From positions 1 to 46,104 of the forward strand of contig DXJL01000156.1 in the NCBI GenBank assembly GCA_019057635.1: a stretch of 46,104 nucleotides of DNA, written 5' to 3'. This DNA comes from Candidatus Heimdallarchaeota archaeon (GTDB taxonomy: Archaea > Asgardarchaeota > Heimdallarchaeia > Hodarchaeales > Hodarchaeaceae). A model generated the notes under the pieces. That model was not told the DNA's origin and searched no databases. It was given only the letters and a program-made list of their open reading frames with translations. The position numbers and the translations under genes are program-made. Numbering within the stretch: the first letter of the stretch is position 1; each line of letters starts with the position of its first letter. Positions 27,715 through 35,911 of this stretch are shown here, piece by piece.

Positions 27715-28653
27715 TCAATTGAAATAGTAATCAAGAGATCGTATTTGATCTTGAGAGATAATATTTTTCATTCGTTTCTTAATTGATTTCACATAAGAAA
27801 CTTGCTCAATTTTTAGGCTATAATTCTGAGCTGTAAGAAATATCCAAACATTCCATAATGCCCGATTTATCCATCCTCGACTTCCTGGTTGCTGTAGTTG
27901 TGTAAAATTCTCAAGGAAAGGTGGTTTATACATATCAAACAGTTCCACAGTAAACCATTTCCTAGTTCTTGATGATTTCCTTACTCTAGGAACTGATCTA
28001 GAACCCTCAGGAGTATAACAATCTCCAATTGCAGCATTTCTCCTCCATCCAATCCAATCTATTGACTCAAGATACTTCCTGAAAGCCAATTGGTGAAAAG
28101 GACTCCCTAGCCCAAATCCATGAAATTTTTGGACAGTTATTGAACGAAATTTGGCTAACCAAGCAGCAACATCGAAAACACTTCCTTTCTCGTTAATTTT
28201 TAGCGGGGAAACCATTCCTCCCAATCCGATATTGGAGACTGAATAATCTACAGTATTAATTTTTGGAAAATGAACGACTGGTAAAATTGGATGATCAATA
28301 CTCTGCATTAGAGTCGACCAATTGCTAAAAGATTTGTACGGATTTCCGATGACATCAAGATTCACAATTAAATCACTGTCGTTTACCCCTATATTCTTAA
28401 GAAAATCAGTATAATTTTCTAACGAAATTGAGATTCCTGAATGATGTGCACTATAGGCACCAGAGTCAATCATTATAGGTCCGTCGAAAGAAAAGTAGTC
28501 ATGCAAACCTTTTGCTTTAATCCTTCGAAAGAACCTTCTAAACTGCCAATATGAAAACAATATTCCAGATTTTTTTTCATGCATGCATTGTCTAATTTCA
28601 TTTGCATGTACCCAAGGAAAAAATCCCTGTACAAAACCTAAGTATAATTTCAA
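27715..28653 (-). CDS. TGT/DpdA-like base-exchange protein (copy 1)
   Basis: A 312-residue TIM-barrel protein of the tRNA-guanine transglycosylase superfamily, with the pattern of the short family members that include DpdA, the DNA guanine transglycosylase. Visible: IMIDSGAYSA (Asp63, aligned with the base-binding aspartate of TGT), VNLDVIG (Asp100), NIGLGGMVS (142-149), HGFGLGSP (178-185) and IDWIGWRRNAAIGD (Asp199), which aligns with the TGT nucleophile loop though the aspartate is shifted. The CxCxxC zinc site and PUA domain of tRNA-type enzymes are missing. It is divergent from the YaaA-like and second TGT-like genes. Function in DNA modification is inferred from family and context. Confidence 0.72.
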   Translation of the reverse strand: MKLYLGFVQGFFPWVHANEIRQCMHEKKSGILFSYWQFRRFFRRIKAKGLHDYFSFDGPIMIDSGAYSAHHSGISISLENYTDFLKNIGVNDSDLIVNLDVIGNPYKSFSNWSTLMQSIDHPILPVVHFPKINTVDYSVSNIGLGGMVSPLKINEKGSVFDVAAWLAKFRSITVQKFHGFGLGSPFHQLAFRKYLESIDWIGWRRNAAIGDCYTPEGSRSVPRVRKSSRTRKWFTVELFDMYKPPFLENFTQLQQPGSRGWINRALWNVWIFLTAQNYSLKIEQVSYVKSIKKRMKNIISQDQIRSLDYYFN

Positions 28654-28769
28654 AAGAAATTTTACCCCTAAATCAATTTAATACATCACAAAAATATGTT
28701 GTTACCATTCGTATAATCATACATAATTTTCTTCTATAATTAGCTGTGTGATAATAAAGGTGTAGATAT

Positions 28770-29243
28770 ATGTCACCATCGAAATACCTCCTCATTATCT
28801 CATGTGGGAAGAAAAAATCCGAGGAACTTAAACACCATGCTTTGAAAGCAGAGGAGGCATATAAAGGACCAATGTTTCAAGTCATAAACAAAGCGAAAAG
28901 GGAAAATAGGTGGGGAGATAATCTGAAACTAGGTATCGTTTCAGCAAAATATGGATTCTTACGAGCAAGTGACTTGATCACCTATTATGATCTTAAAATG
29001 ACAACAGCTATTGCCAAACAACTTCAATCGCAAGTAATTGAGAGCATTCAAAGTTGGCATGATGCTGAATTATTTTCATTAATATATGTGATCATGGGTA
29101 AGGATTATTTAGCAAGTGTGAAAGGATTGGAAAATTACATTAAAACAGATATCAGAATTGAAAATATGGGAGGATTAGGCATTGGACAGCGAAAACTCTT
29201 GGATTTCCTCAATTTATTAGATATTTCTGGTTTAGATTCGTGA
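28770..29243 (+). CDS. YaaA/DUF6884-like protein
   Basis: A 157-residue protein with the YaaA-like pattern: LLIISCGKKK at the start, then AEEAYKGPMFQ, KLGIVSAKYGFLRASDLI and YVIMGKDYLASV. Related families bind DNA or take part in nucleotide or base chemistry and are often found in phage and defence settings; the exact reaction is not known to me. It starts ATG with AAAGGTG nearby and ends 12 bases before the second TGT-like gene, with which it is surely co-transcribed. The shared operon suggests that the two act together. Confidence 0.72.
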   Translation: MSPSKYLLIISCGKKKSEELKHHALKAEEAYKGPMFQVINKAKRENRWGDNLKLGIVSAKYGFLRASDLITYYDLKMTTAIAKQLQSQVIESIQSWHDAELFSLIYVIMGKDYLASVKGLENYIKTDIRIENMGGLGIGQRKLLDFLNLLDISGLDS

Positions 29244-29255
29244 GGAGAAGAAAAA

Positions 29256-30317
29256 ATGAGCTTTGCTTTAGGAACTCCCATCAATGCTCGAACAAGACCT
29301 TGGAAATATGATTGGATTGTAAAACCTGATTCCTTGATGATCTCTGCTATCGATTTAATGGAAAATTCAAGTTTATTTGAGAAAATAAAGAAAATCGGGA
29401 TTCACGAGTATTTAGAATGGGACGGTCCTCTAGTCTGTGATTCTGGGGCGTTTTCTGCCATTAATCGGAAAAAGAAGATCAATGTTGAAATCGAACAATT
29501 AAAACTCTATTATCGAGAGTTAACAAGACAAGATCCAAATATTATCAAGATCACACTAGATTATCCTGATGAGAACATCCTCTCGAATTATCTAGAATTG
29601 CTTCCATATGAGGTCCAACCAGTCATTCCGTATAACCAATTACAGCTTTTGGAGCAAATTGCAACAGAATCTGGATTACCTGAATGGAGCTTCATTGGAC
29701 GCTTAGTTCCTTTAATGAGAGGAGGTAGTGGATATAAAAGTCGATTGTTTTCTGCTATCAACGATTTTAAAAACAAATTAGATGAATTTTCTTATAATGA
29801 AAAATGTAGAATATGGGCCTTGGGAGTAGGTGCACCTAGTATTCTGATCGAGGTATTAACAGCCGTGGATGGATGTGATTCATCTCGTTGGAGAATTACT
29901 GGCTCTAATATGATTTTACTTCCGCATGGAGGGGAACGGGGAGTTGGTAACAAGACTAAATGGAGGGGAACTCATCGTAGAATTACAGAGGGGGATGAAA
30001 AAATGTTGGTTTTACAGATTTTACAACAAATAGATACTCTCTCAGGAGGATTAGAAACTCTTGATAAATCATTATGGTTTAATAAGAATCCTAAACAACT
30101 TAAAAATCATTTTGAGGTAAATTTACCGAGTATTGGAGAGCTTATAGAAAAATTAAGAAACAATATTCAAACAATGACGGTTTACAACTTAGAATTGCTA
30201 TTAAGAAGTTCTGGAAATCTACGTCTTATATTCAATTACTTTGCTGCGTTGCATTACAAGCTAGAAGAAAGAGATAATACTAATTATGGGAACAATAATC
30301 CAAACTTCATAATCTAG
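29256..30317 (+). CDS. TGT/DpdA-like base-exchange protein (copy 2)
   Basis: A 353-residue relative of copy 1 but clearly diverged. Core positions: LVCDSGAFSAIN (Asp62), KITLDYPDEN (Asp102), FIGRLVPLM (146-154), WALGVGAP (187-194) and VDGCDSSRWRIT with Asp208 at the place of the TGT nucleophile. No CxCxxC zinc cluster and no PUA domain. About 90 extra C-terminal residues are helical. It follows the YaaA-like gene by 12 bases and precedes the Mod-like methyltransferase by 12 bases, with GAGAGG just upstream of that gene, so the three form one operon. Predicted to exchange a base in DNA or another nucleic acid; the substrate is unproven. Confidence 0.72.
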   Translation: MSFALGTPINARTRPWKYDWIVKPDSLMISAIDLMENSSLFEKIKKIGIHEYLEWDGPLVCDSGAFSAINRKKKINVEIEQLKLYYRELTRQDPNIIKITLDYPDENILSNYLELLPYEVQPVIPYNQLQLLEQIATESGLPEWSFIGRLVPLMRGGSGYKSRLFSAINDFKNKLDEFSYNEKCRIWALGVGAPSILIEVLTAVDGCDSSRWRITGSNMILLPHGGERGVGNKTKWRGTHRRITEGDEKMLVLQILQQIDTLSGGLETLDKSLWFNKNPKQLKNHFEVNLPSIGELIEKLRNNIQTMTVYNLELLLRSSGNLRLIFNYFAALHYKLEERDNTNYGNNNPNFII

Positions 30318-30329
30318 AGAGGCTAATCA

Positions 30330-32747
30330 ATGAATAATCCGATTGAAAACAAAAAAGACTCCAAAATAAGATCAGGTTCCGATAATTTTTTTGAGAATCA
30401 GATTATTTACTGTCCAGAAACAGACAATCTCGATAGTAGCTTATCTCAACTGAAGAACAAAAGTCCTAGATTGATTATTCATGATATTTCTCATAATTTC
30501 TATCCACCAAAAGTACAATTGATTCCTAATAGAAGATTCAAAGGGAAGCACAATTGGAAGTCCACTCTTATCTATCATGACGAAATTTCTCTGGACGAAT
30601 TTTTGAATCAAATAACTAATATTTTCAAGATTTCCCGTTCTGTACTGAAATTGGATGGATTTTTAGCTGTTAAGGTGAATGGTTCGATCAAATCGTTTAT
30701 AAAAAAAATTTTGGATACTATCTTTTATCAAGAAAATTTTATGAACGAGATTATATTAAATTCCCCAATACAAATTCACTATTCCAAGGAAAGTGCATAC
30801 TTTGAGAGGACTGATTATTTCTTATTATATAGCTCTTCAAATCCTCAAAAAATAAATCCTGTGTATGATGAAAAGGAAAGTGGAGGGTACTGGCACTCAT
30901 TTATGTCCAAAGGACAAGGATCTCCGAAAAATTTTCTTATAAATGGTAAGATGGTTCTATTAAATCCCCCTAGTGGAACTCATTGGAAATTGAAACAGGA
31001 GTCCATACTTGAACTTTGTAAGAAAGGACAGATTCGATTGAATAGGAGAGGGAATCCTGAATATTGGGTACCACCTAAAATCGGACAAATAATAGATACG
31101 AATTGGCTCGATCTAGATATCCTTACAATGAGCAAAGGAAAAGATCGAAGTTCATATTATATGCGGCTCTTCCAGGTGTTATTGACATCAAAGCAACTTG
31201 TTGTCATTATAAACCCTAGAGATGTTAAATCTTTAATAGAAGCCTCTAACTTTGATTTAAATTGGATATGTTTGGTTGAGGATAAAAAAACAGTTGATGT
31301 CCTGAAATCTGAACTTATACAGGAAAATCTGAATTATTCAGTAGGGGTTGCCCAGAATTCAAAAGTTTCACATCTCGATTTGTACAAGATACCCTTACTC
31401 GAAGAACAGATAGAGGAATTACCTTCGTACAATGAGAAAATTAGTAAATTAAAACCTGTTTCAATGTATTCAAATGATACTAATAAAGAGATTCAAGCCG
31501 AGAATGAATTAGGTAATATATTAATTCAGGGGGATTGTCTCCATGTTTTACGTTTACTTCAGACAGAATACCATCAGGCTATAAAACTAATTTATATTGA
31601 TCCTCCCTTCTATACTGGAACCAATGAATTGCTATATATCCCCGTTCAAAAAAGAGATAATTCAAATGTTATACAAAACAATAAATCAGACATTTCGATA
31701 AAAACGGTGGCTTATGAAAATGTATTTACGAGTAACACGCCAATAGAAGACTTTAAACTCTGGTTCAGAAAACGTATTATTCTAATGAGGTCGTTATTAC
31801 GTCCAGATGGTTTTATATTTGTAAGATTTGATTATCATTTTGGCCACTATGCGAGGGAAGTTTTGAATGATATTTTTGGCCAGGAAAATTTTGAGATTGA
31901 ATTTATTATCCGTCGTATGAAAAAGAATTTATCAGAAAAGCAGTTAAATCAACAGACCCACTTAATTGTGCATTCTGATTCGTTATTCGTTTATCGTGGG
32001 AGCAAACAGGCAAAGCTTAGGCATGAAATGATAAAAAAGAGGAGCAGAAAGGGCCAAGATGAAGCAGAAATTGAGTATTCCAATGATAATCTGTGGATTG
32101 ACATTGCTGGATACCAAAAAGTAAAAAGAACTTTATATCCAACAGAAAATTCTGAAGTCTTATTAAAACGCATTATTGAAATTAGTACTTCAAAAAGTGA
32201 TATTATTGCTGATTTTTTTGCTGGGTCAGGGACTACACTCGCTATGGCAGAACAACATAAACGGAAATGGTTGGGTATTGACATTGGAATGTTATCCATC
32301 AATGAAATACGGAAAAGATTATTGAAGATAGAGGGAAGGAAACCATTTGCTTTTCATGAATTAATACTGAAACCTAATAACCGTAAATCCGACAAAAATA
32401 GGAAATTTGGTTTTAATATAAACGTCAGCAAACATCCAGTTGCTCAAGGGACTGAAATAGTGTTAACATTAATAAATTTGCTGCACACCCCTCCATTGAG
32501 TAAATTACAACATTATTCATATTTAAACTTGATCGATTATTGGGAAATTGATTGGTATTATAATAAATCAATGGCAAATATAGGATGGTATTCTTATAGG
32601 CAAATAATAAGAAAGGAGGTAGAAAAGACCGTCGCAGTTTCCGCTTGTCATGAATATTCGCATTCTGGGGAATATAACATTTGGATAAATGTCATTGATA
32701 TCTTTGGAAATTCTCATCATAAGACAATCAAAATTGATTTACTATAA
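30330..32747 (+). CDS. Type III Mod-like adenine DNA methyltransferase with a decayed N-terminal duplicate
   Basis: An 805-residue beta-class methyltransferase. The C-terminal half is intact: LIYIDPPFYTG (421-430, catalytic DPPF) and FFAGSGTT (629-636, SAM site), then a beta-rich tail ending DIFGNSHHKTIKIDLL. The N-terminal half repeats the same layout without the catalytic residues: LIIHDISHNFYPP (48-60) for the DPPF strand, DGFLAVKVNG (109-118) for DGFIFVRFDY (493-502), IFYQENFMNEI (131-141) for IFGQENFEIEF (515-525), and VVIINPRDVK (291-300) in place of the SAM loop. The first half may serve for target recognition or as a built-in dimer partner. No res helicase gene follows. Confidence 0.85.
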   Translation: MNNPIENKKDSKIRSGSDNFFENQIIYCPETDNLDSSLSQLKNKSPRLIIHDISHNFYPPKVQLIPNRRFKGKHNWKSTLIYHDEISLDEFLNQITNIFKISRSVLKLDGFLAVKVNGSIKSFIKKILDTIFYQENFMNEIILNSPIQIHYSKESAYFERTDYFLLYSSSNPQKINPVYDEKESGGYWHSFMSKGQGSPKNFLINGKMVLLNPPSGTHWKLKQESILELCKKGQIRLNRRGNPEYWVPPKIGQIIDTNWLDLDILTMSKGKDRSSYYMRLFQVLLTSKQLVVIINPRDVKSLIEASNFDLNWICLVEDKKTVDVLKSELIQENLNYSVGVAQNSKVSHLDLYKIPLLEEQIEELPSYNEKISKLKPVSMYSNDTNKEIQAENELGNILIQGDCLHVLRLLQTEYHQAIKLIYIDPPFYTGTNELLYIPVQKRDNSNVIQNNKSDISIKTVAYENVFTSNTPIEDFKLWFRKRIILMRSLLRPDGFIFVRFDYHFGHYAREVLNDIFGQENFEIEFIIRRMKKNLSEKQLNQQTHLIVHSDSLFVYRGSKQAKLRHEMIKKRSRKGQDEAEIEYSNDNLWIDIAGYQKVKRTLYPTENSEVLLKRIIEISTSKSDIIADFFAGSGTTLAMAEQHKRKWLGIDIGMLSINEIRKRLLKIEGRKPFAFHELILKPNNRKSDKNRKFGFNINVSKHPVAQGTEIVLTLINLLHTPPLSKLQHYSYLNLIDYWEIDWYYNKSMANIGWYSYRQIIRKEVEKTVAVSACHEYSHSGEYNIWINVIDIFGNSHHKTIKIDLL

Positions 32748-32843
32748 GCTAAATTAACAATAAAGATACACATAAGCAACCTAGATAGATATATGTATTT
32801 AAGAATTCAAATCATAAGTAAAAGACTTTTGTAGGTTAAAATT

Positions 32844-33263
32844 ATGACCGTTATGCATTCAGAAATTGAGTTACCTAGAACTTACGAAACAGATATAATA
32901 AACATTACTAATAAGGTGAAAACTGCCGTAAATCGATCTAAAATTAAGGAAGGAATTGTTTCTATTTTCAATGCAGGTTCTACTGGTGCAATCATCACTT
33001 TGGAGTTTGAACCAGGCCTCTTGAAAGATATTCCAGAGTTTCTTGAACGGATTATTCCTAAATCAATAACTTATCATCATGAACAAACGTGGCACGATAA
33101 TAATGGCCATAGTCATGTTCGTGCATCCCTAATGGGTCCATCTTTAACTGTGCCAATCCATGAAGGTAAATTAATTCATGGGACTTGGCAACAAATCGCT
33201 TTCCTTGAATTGGATGATAAACCTCGTGATAGGCATTTGATTGTAACAATAATTGGGGAATGA
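32844..33263 (+). CDS. YjbQ/UPF0047 family protein
   Basis: A 139-residue protein with the complete family signature GHSHVRASLMGPSLTVPI...G.LIHGTWQQIAFLELD..PRDR. Members form trimers; the E. coli protein has weak thiamine-phosphate synthase activity, though the true role remains unclear. The conserved histidines and the HEQTWHDNNGH segment, likely a metal or phosphate site, are present. It follows the accessory island by about 100 bases and marks the return to housekeeping genes. Confidence 0.92.
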   Translation: MTVMHSEIELPRTYETDIINITNKVKTAVNRSKIKEGIVSIFNAGSTGAIITLEFEPGLLKDIPEFLERIIPKSITYHHEQTWHDNNGHSHVRASLMGPSLTVPIHEGKLIHGTWQQIAFLELDDKPRDRHLIVTIIGE

Positions 33264-33383
33264 TCTATCAGCTTGAAAATTCTTAGTTAATCAACAGCCT
33301 TAAAAATATCCTAGATAACCACAATTAGGCAAGTAAAGGATTATTCGAGAAAACAAGAAAATCGTTTACGAGAATTTTTTGAA

Positions 33384-33839
33384 TTGAGATTAAGGATTGT
33401 TTATCGAGTGACTGTGTTTGAGGATGCTCATGGGTACTTAAATAGCTCTATTAGGGTTTACGTAAACGCAACCACTACACTTGATAAGTTATTTGCGGTT
33501 AAACTCGTGGTACTAAGCATGATCATCGCTGTTGATGCTTTGATGGAAGGTGTTGGCGCAAAATCAAATACTTCATTCCAAAGTCACTTTGAGGATTCCA
33601 ATTTCTTTTTACCACTGGCTGCATATGAACAACGTATCACAGAGTTGCAATTGCTTGAAGAACAAAATTCTCAAATCAAAGATTTATCATTAGCCATACG
33701 TTTACAACAATCCATTCACACGTTAAAGTTTGTATATGGCAAACATGGCTTTCGATCGCTGTTGTCCTTGAACATTAAAGATTTTATCAACAACGCCATG
33801 TTTTTTATTTTAGAAATAAAAGAATTGGTGGAGACATAA
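33384..33839 (+). CDS. Protein of unknown function
   Basis: I do not recognise this 151-residue product. It starts with a beta-type stretch (RIVYRVTVFE), then a hydrophobic helix about 36-55 (KLFAVKLVVLSMIIAVDALMEG, in two pieces) that could be buried or membrane-linked, and a helical second half with glutamine- and leucine-rich parts. One TTG start is available and no ATG lies upstream in frame, so the N-terminus is uncertain. It is convergent with the TFB gene and stands apart from the YjbQ gene by 120 bases. Confidence 0.5.
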   Translation: MRLRIVYRVTVFEDAHGYLNSSIRVYVNATTTLDKLFAVKLVVLSMIIAVDALMEGVGAKSNTSFQSHFEDSNFFLPLAAYEQRITELQLLEEQNSQIKDLSLAIRLQQSIHTLKFVYGKHGFRSLLSLNIKDFINNAMFFILEIKELVET

Positions 33840-33870
33840 GCTTCACCTGTTGTGATCTAAACTGAAGAAT

Positions 33871-34869
33871 TTATGCGTTAGCTGATTTTCTTTTCTTGCG
33901 TACCCAAGCGGTGGGGTCTTGAATTATGACTGGTTTTGCAGCTGCCCCTCGTTTCACTTCAAATTTTTCCATCCCAAGCCCACGTGCAAGCTCTTTGAAG
34001 CGATTTCTGATAGTGACGGGAGTAGTTCTTGCTGGAATGGCAATTTGTTGCTGAGTACGACGCTCGCCAGTTTGAATGGATGCAATATAGATTGCTGCTG
34101 CTGCTAATGACATTGGTATTTTCCCTATGGTTAATTTTTTATCACGAGCTTCCACAAGGATATCAATAGCAATTTTACGAGTATACATTGTTAATCCGAG
34201 ATTTTCTCCAAGACGGTTAACCAGAGTTATCGGATCGGTAGTAGATTTGTTCATATTTACATTTTGGAGGAAGATTCGAATGCATCTACCTAATTCCTTA
34301 GAAGTTATATTAGCAACTTCAGAAGTATCTTTTAAAGTAATAGCGGTTCCTTTTTTACGACAAGCCAAATATATTGCCGCACTCATCATACCAATTACCG
34401 ATCGCCCTTTAATGAGATTTTTTTCGAGAGCTAATTTGTAGATATGGACAGCTGTTTCACATGTGTCATCAGATAAATTTAAATGCGATCTGATGCGTTT
34501 GAGTTCCATTAATGCGTTTTTTAAGTTCCGAGTAGTCCGATCTTGGATCCTTTCATCCATTACAGTTAAACGAGCGAATTTTGCTTGTGTTTCAGTGTTT
34601 AAGGATTTACCATAGGAATCCTTGGATTTTCCTCCAATAACGGTTCGTAACTCATTATTGTTTAACAAAGTCGAAGGTAATCCAACTCTGACTCTAGATT
34701 TTTCTTCTTGAGCATTATACGCTCGCCATTCAGGTTCATGGCTGAAAATCGCGCTATTAGCTACTAAACCACATTCTGCGCATATGATTTCACCACGTTG
34801 ATCGTCATAAACCATATCAGGACTCTTACATTCATTACAGCTCTCGTAAGCCAAATTAAAACTCTCCAA
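33871..34869 (-). CDS. tfb: Transcription initiation factor B (TFB)
   Basis: Bridges TATA-bound TBP and RNA polymerase. The 332-residue protein has the zinc ribbon (CNEC...CAECGLV, about residues 11-36), the B-reader/linker (EWRAYNAQEEKSRVRVG), and two cyclin repeats (from about 110 and 205), ending in a basic tail. A TTG start is needed to include the zinc ribbon, since no ATG lies before it. A perfect palindrome (34915-34927) lies about 50 bases before the start and may control expression. Archaea often carry several TFBs; whether this is the main one cannot be told. Confidence 0.95.
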   Translation of the reverse strand: MESFNLAYESCNECKSPDMVYDDQRGEIICAECGLVANSAIFSHEPEWRAYNAQEEKSRVRVGLPSTLLNNNELRTVIGGKSKDSYGKSLNTETQAKFARLTVMDERIQDRTTRNLKNALMELKRIRSHLNLSDDTCETAVHIYKLALEKNLIKGRSVIGMMSAAIYLACRKKGTAITLKDTSEVANITSKELGRCIRIFLQNVNMNKSTTDPITLVNRLGENLGLTMYTRKIAIDILVEARDKKLTIGKIPMSLAAAAIYIASIQTGERRTQQQIAIPARTTPVTIRNRFKELARGLGMEKFEVKRGAAAKPVIIQDPTAWVRKKRKSANA

Positions 34870-35306
34870 AGGTATTAATCGATACGAAGTAATTCATCTG
34901 TATCACAATTGTCGGTGAATCATTCACGAAAAATAGCTTATTAAAAGATACCTAGAGAGAATATCCTTAATATACATAAATAATGTGTTAATTATGTGTA
35001 TATATAAATGAAATGTGAAATCCCCCTCGCTAGCAAAAAGAGTAGATGTCGATCTCCACCCTTTATCGTCTATATATTGATATTGAGGTGCATCAACTGG
35101 TAAAATTGAAGACGGATGGATCTATTCTCAATTAATATCCTTGGAAGTCGAATTACGATCTTTTTGAAGAAACGAAATTACATACAAAAAAATTGTTGAA
35201 TTTAAATTGTCTGACCTGGTTTCAATAAACAGAAGAGGTAAAAATAACTTCTTCTCTTATTTCTTAATCAGAAGTTGAGATACTCAAAAGGAAATAGATG
35301 ATTTTC
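34870..35306. other. Upstream region of TFB gene, no gene seen
   Basis: A 437-base gap between two minus-strand genes (COG2522-type regulator ending at 35307, TFB starting at 34869). It holds the perfect palindrome GTGAAT-C-ATTCAC at 34915-34927 and a very AT-rich stretch with TATATATAAA around 34998-35008. A frame of about 31 codons on the plus strand from 35009 shows no family features and I do not call it. The length suggests regulation of TFB or a small RNA, but nothing decides this. Confidence 0.4.
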
Positions 35307-35744
35307 CTATATTTCATCGTCTAAACAGATATTACAATTTTCGTGGGTAATTCCATATTGTCGGTGATATTTACACAAAAATTTGCCGTTATCTATAAAT
35401 TTTAGAATTCGTTGGACTTCACGTGGGGCGTAGCTATCTTCCTCTGCAATTCGGCGTGCAGACTCAAGAATTTCAGTCGTTACTTCTGGCTCAAAGGTAA
35501 CTTTGTTCCCACGGGTATTTTTTTTCCCCTCTTTATCCTTATATTGTGAGATAGCTGGTTCTGTGAGTCTGAATTTTTTAGCAATTTCTGTTTGAGGCAT
35601 GTGATGTTCATTAATAAGCGTATTTGTTAACACGCGACGGATGGCGGGAAGAACGTACCATACAATTACCTCTTGGGGTTGTACGAGTTTTTTCAACCGT
35701 TTGGGCCCTGTTTTAATATTAGTTTTAGTACCGGACATATCCAT
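35307..35744 (-). CDS. COG2522-type HTH regulator with C-terminal cysteine motif
   Basis: A 145-residue predicted DNA-binding protein. Residues about 25-75 match COG2522 archaeal regulators: VLPAIRRVLTNTLINEHHMP followed by the helix-turn-helix QTEIAKKFRLTEPAISQYK, the motif family that reads ...sQ.eIA..lg.T..aVSQY. The C-terminus has CKYHRQYGITHENCNIC, a Cys/His cluster fit to bind zinc or an Fe-S cluster. Targets unknown. It is divergent from HflX with a gap of 167 bases, in which both promoters must lie. Confidence 0.82.
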   Translation of the reverse strand: MDMSGTKTNIKTGPKRLKKLVQPQEVIVWYVLPAIRRVLTNTLINEHHMPQTEIAKKFRLTEPAISQYKDKEGKKNTRGNKVTFEPEVTTEILESARRIAEEDSYAPREVQRILKFIDNGKFLCKYHRQYGITHENCNICLDDEI

Positions 35745-35911
35745 TCAAATCAAGAGGGATTTCCAAGAAAGATTAACAATCGTTATTCTGTGTTAGTCAA
35801 CTCAAGATCAGATTTAAAAACCTTTTTAGAAGAAGGCCGTCAGATATAGACTAAAAAAAGACAATACTTAAACAATGAACTGTAGAATCTCAAAATGTCA
35901 GAGATTCTTCT

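Noticed and set aside
27715..30317. tRNA archaeosine transglycosylase (arcTGT)
   Set aside because: Both proteins are too short (312 and 353 residues), lack the CxCxxC zinc cluster and PUA domain, and sit among DNA-modification genes.
24855..32747. BREX, DISARM or Dnd system
   Set aside because: No BrxA-C, PglZ, DrmA-C or Dnd homologues in or beside the island.
30330..32747. Complete type III restriction-modification system
   Set aside because: No Res helicase-nuclease gene follows; the next gene is YjbQ.
35009..35104. Short plus-strand frame of about 31 codons in the TFB upstream gap
   Set aside because: No ribosome site, no recognisable features, and composition fits chance.
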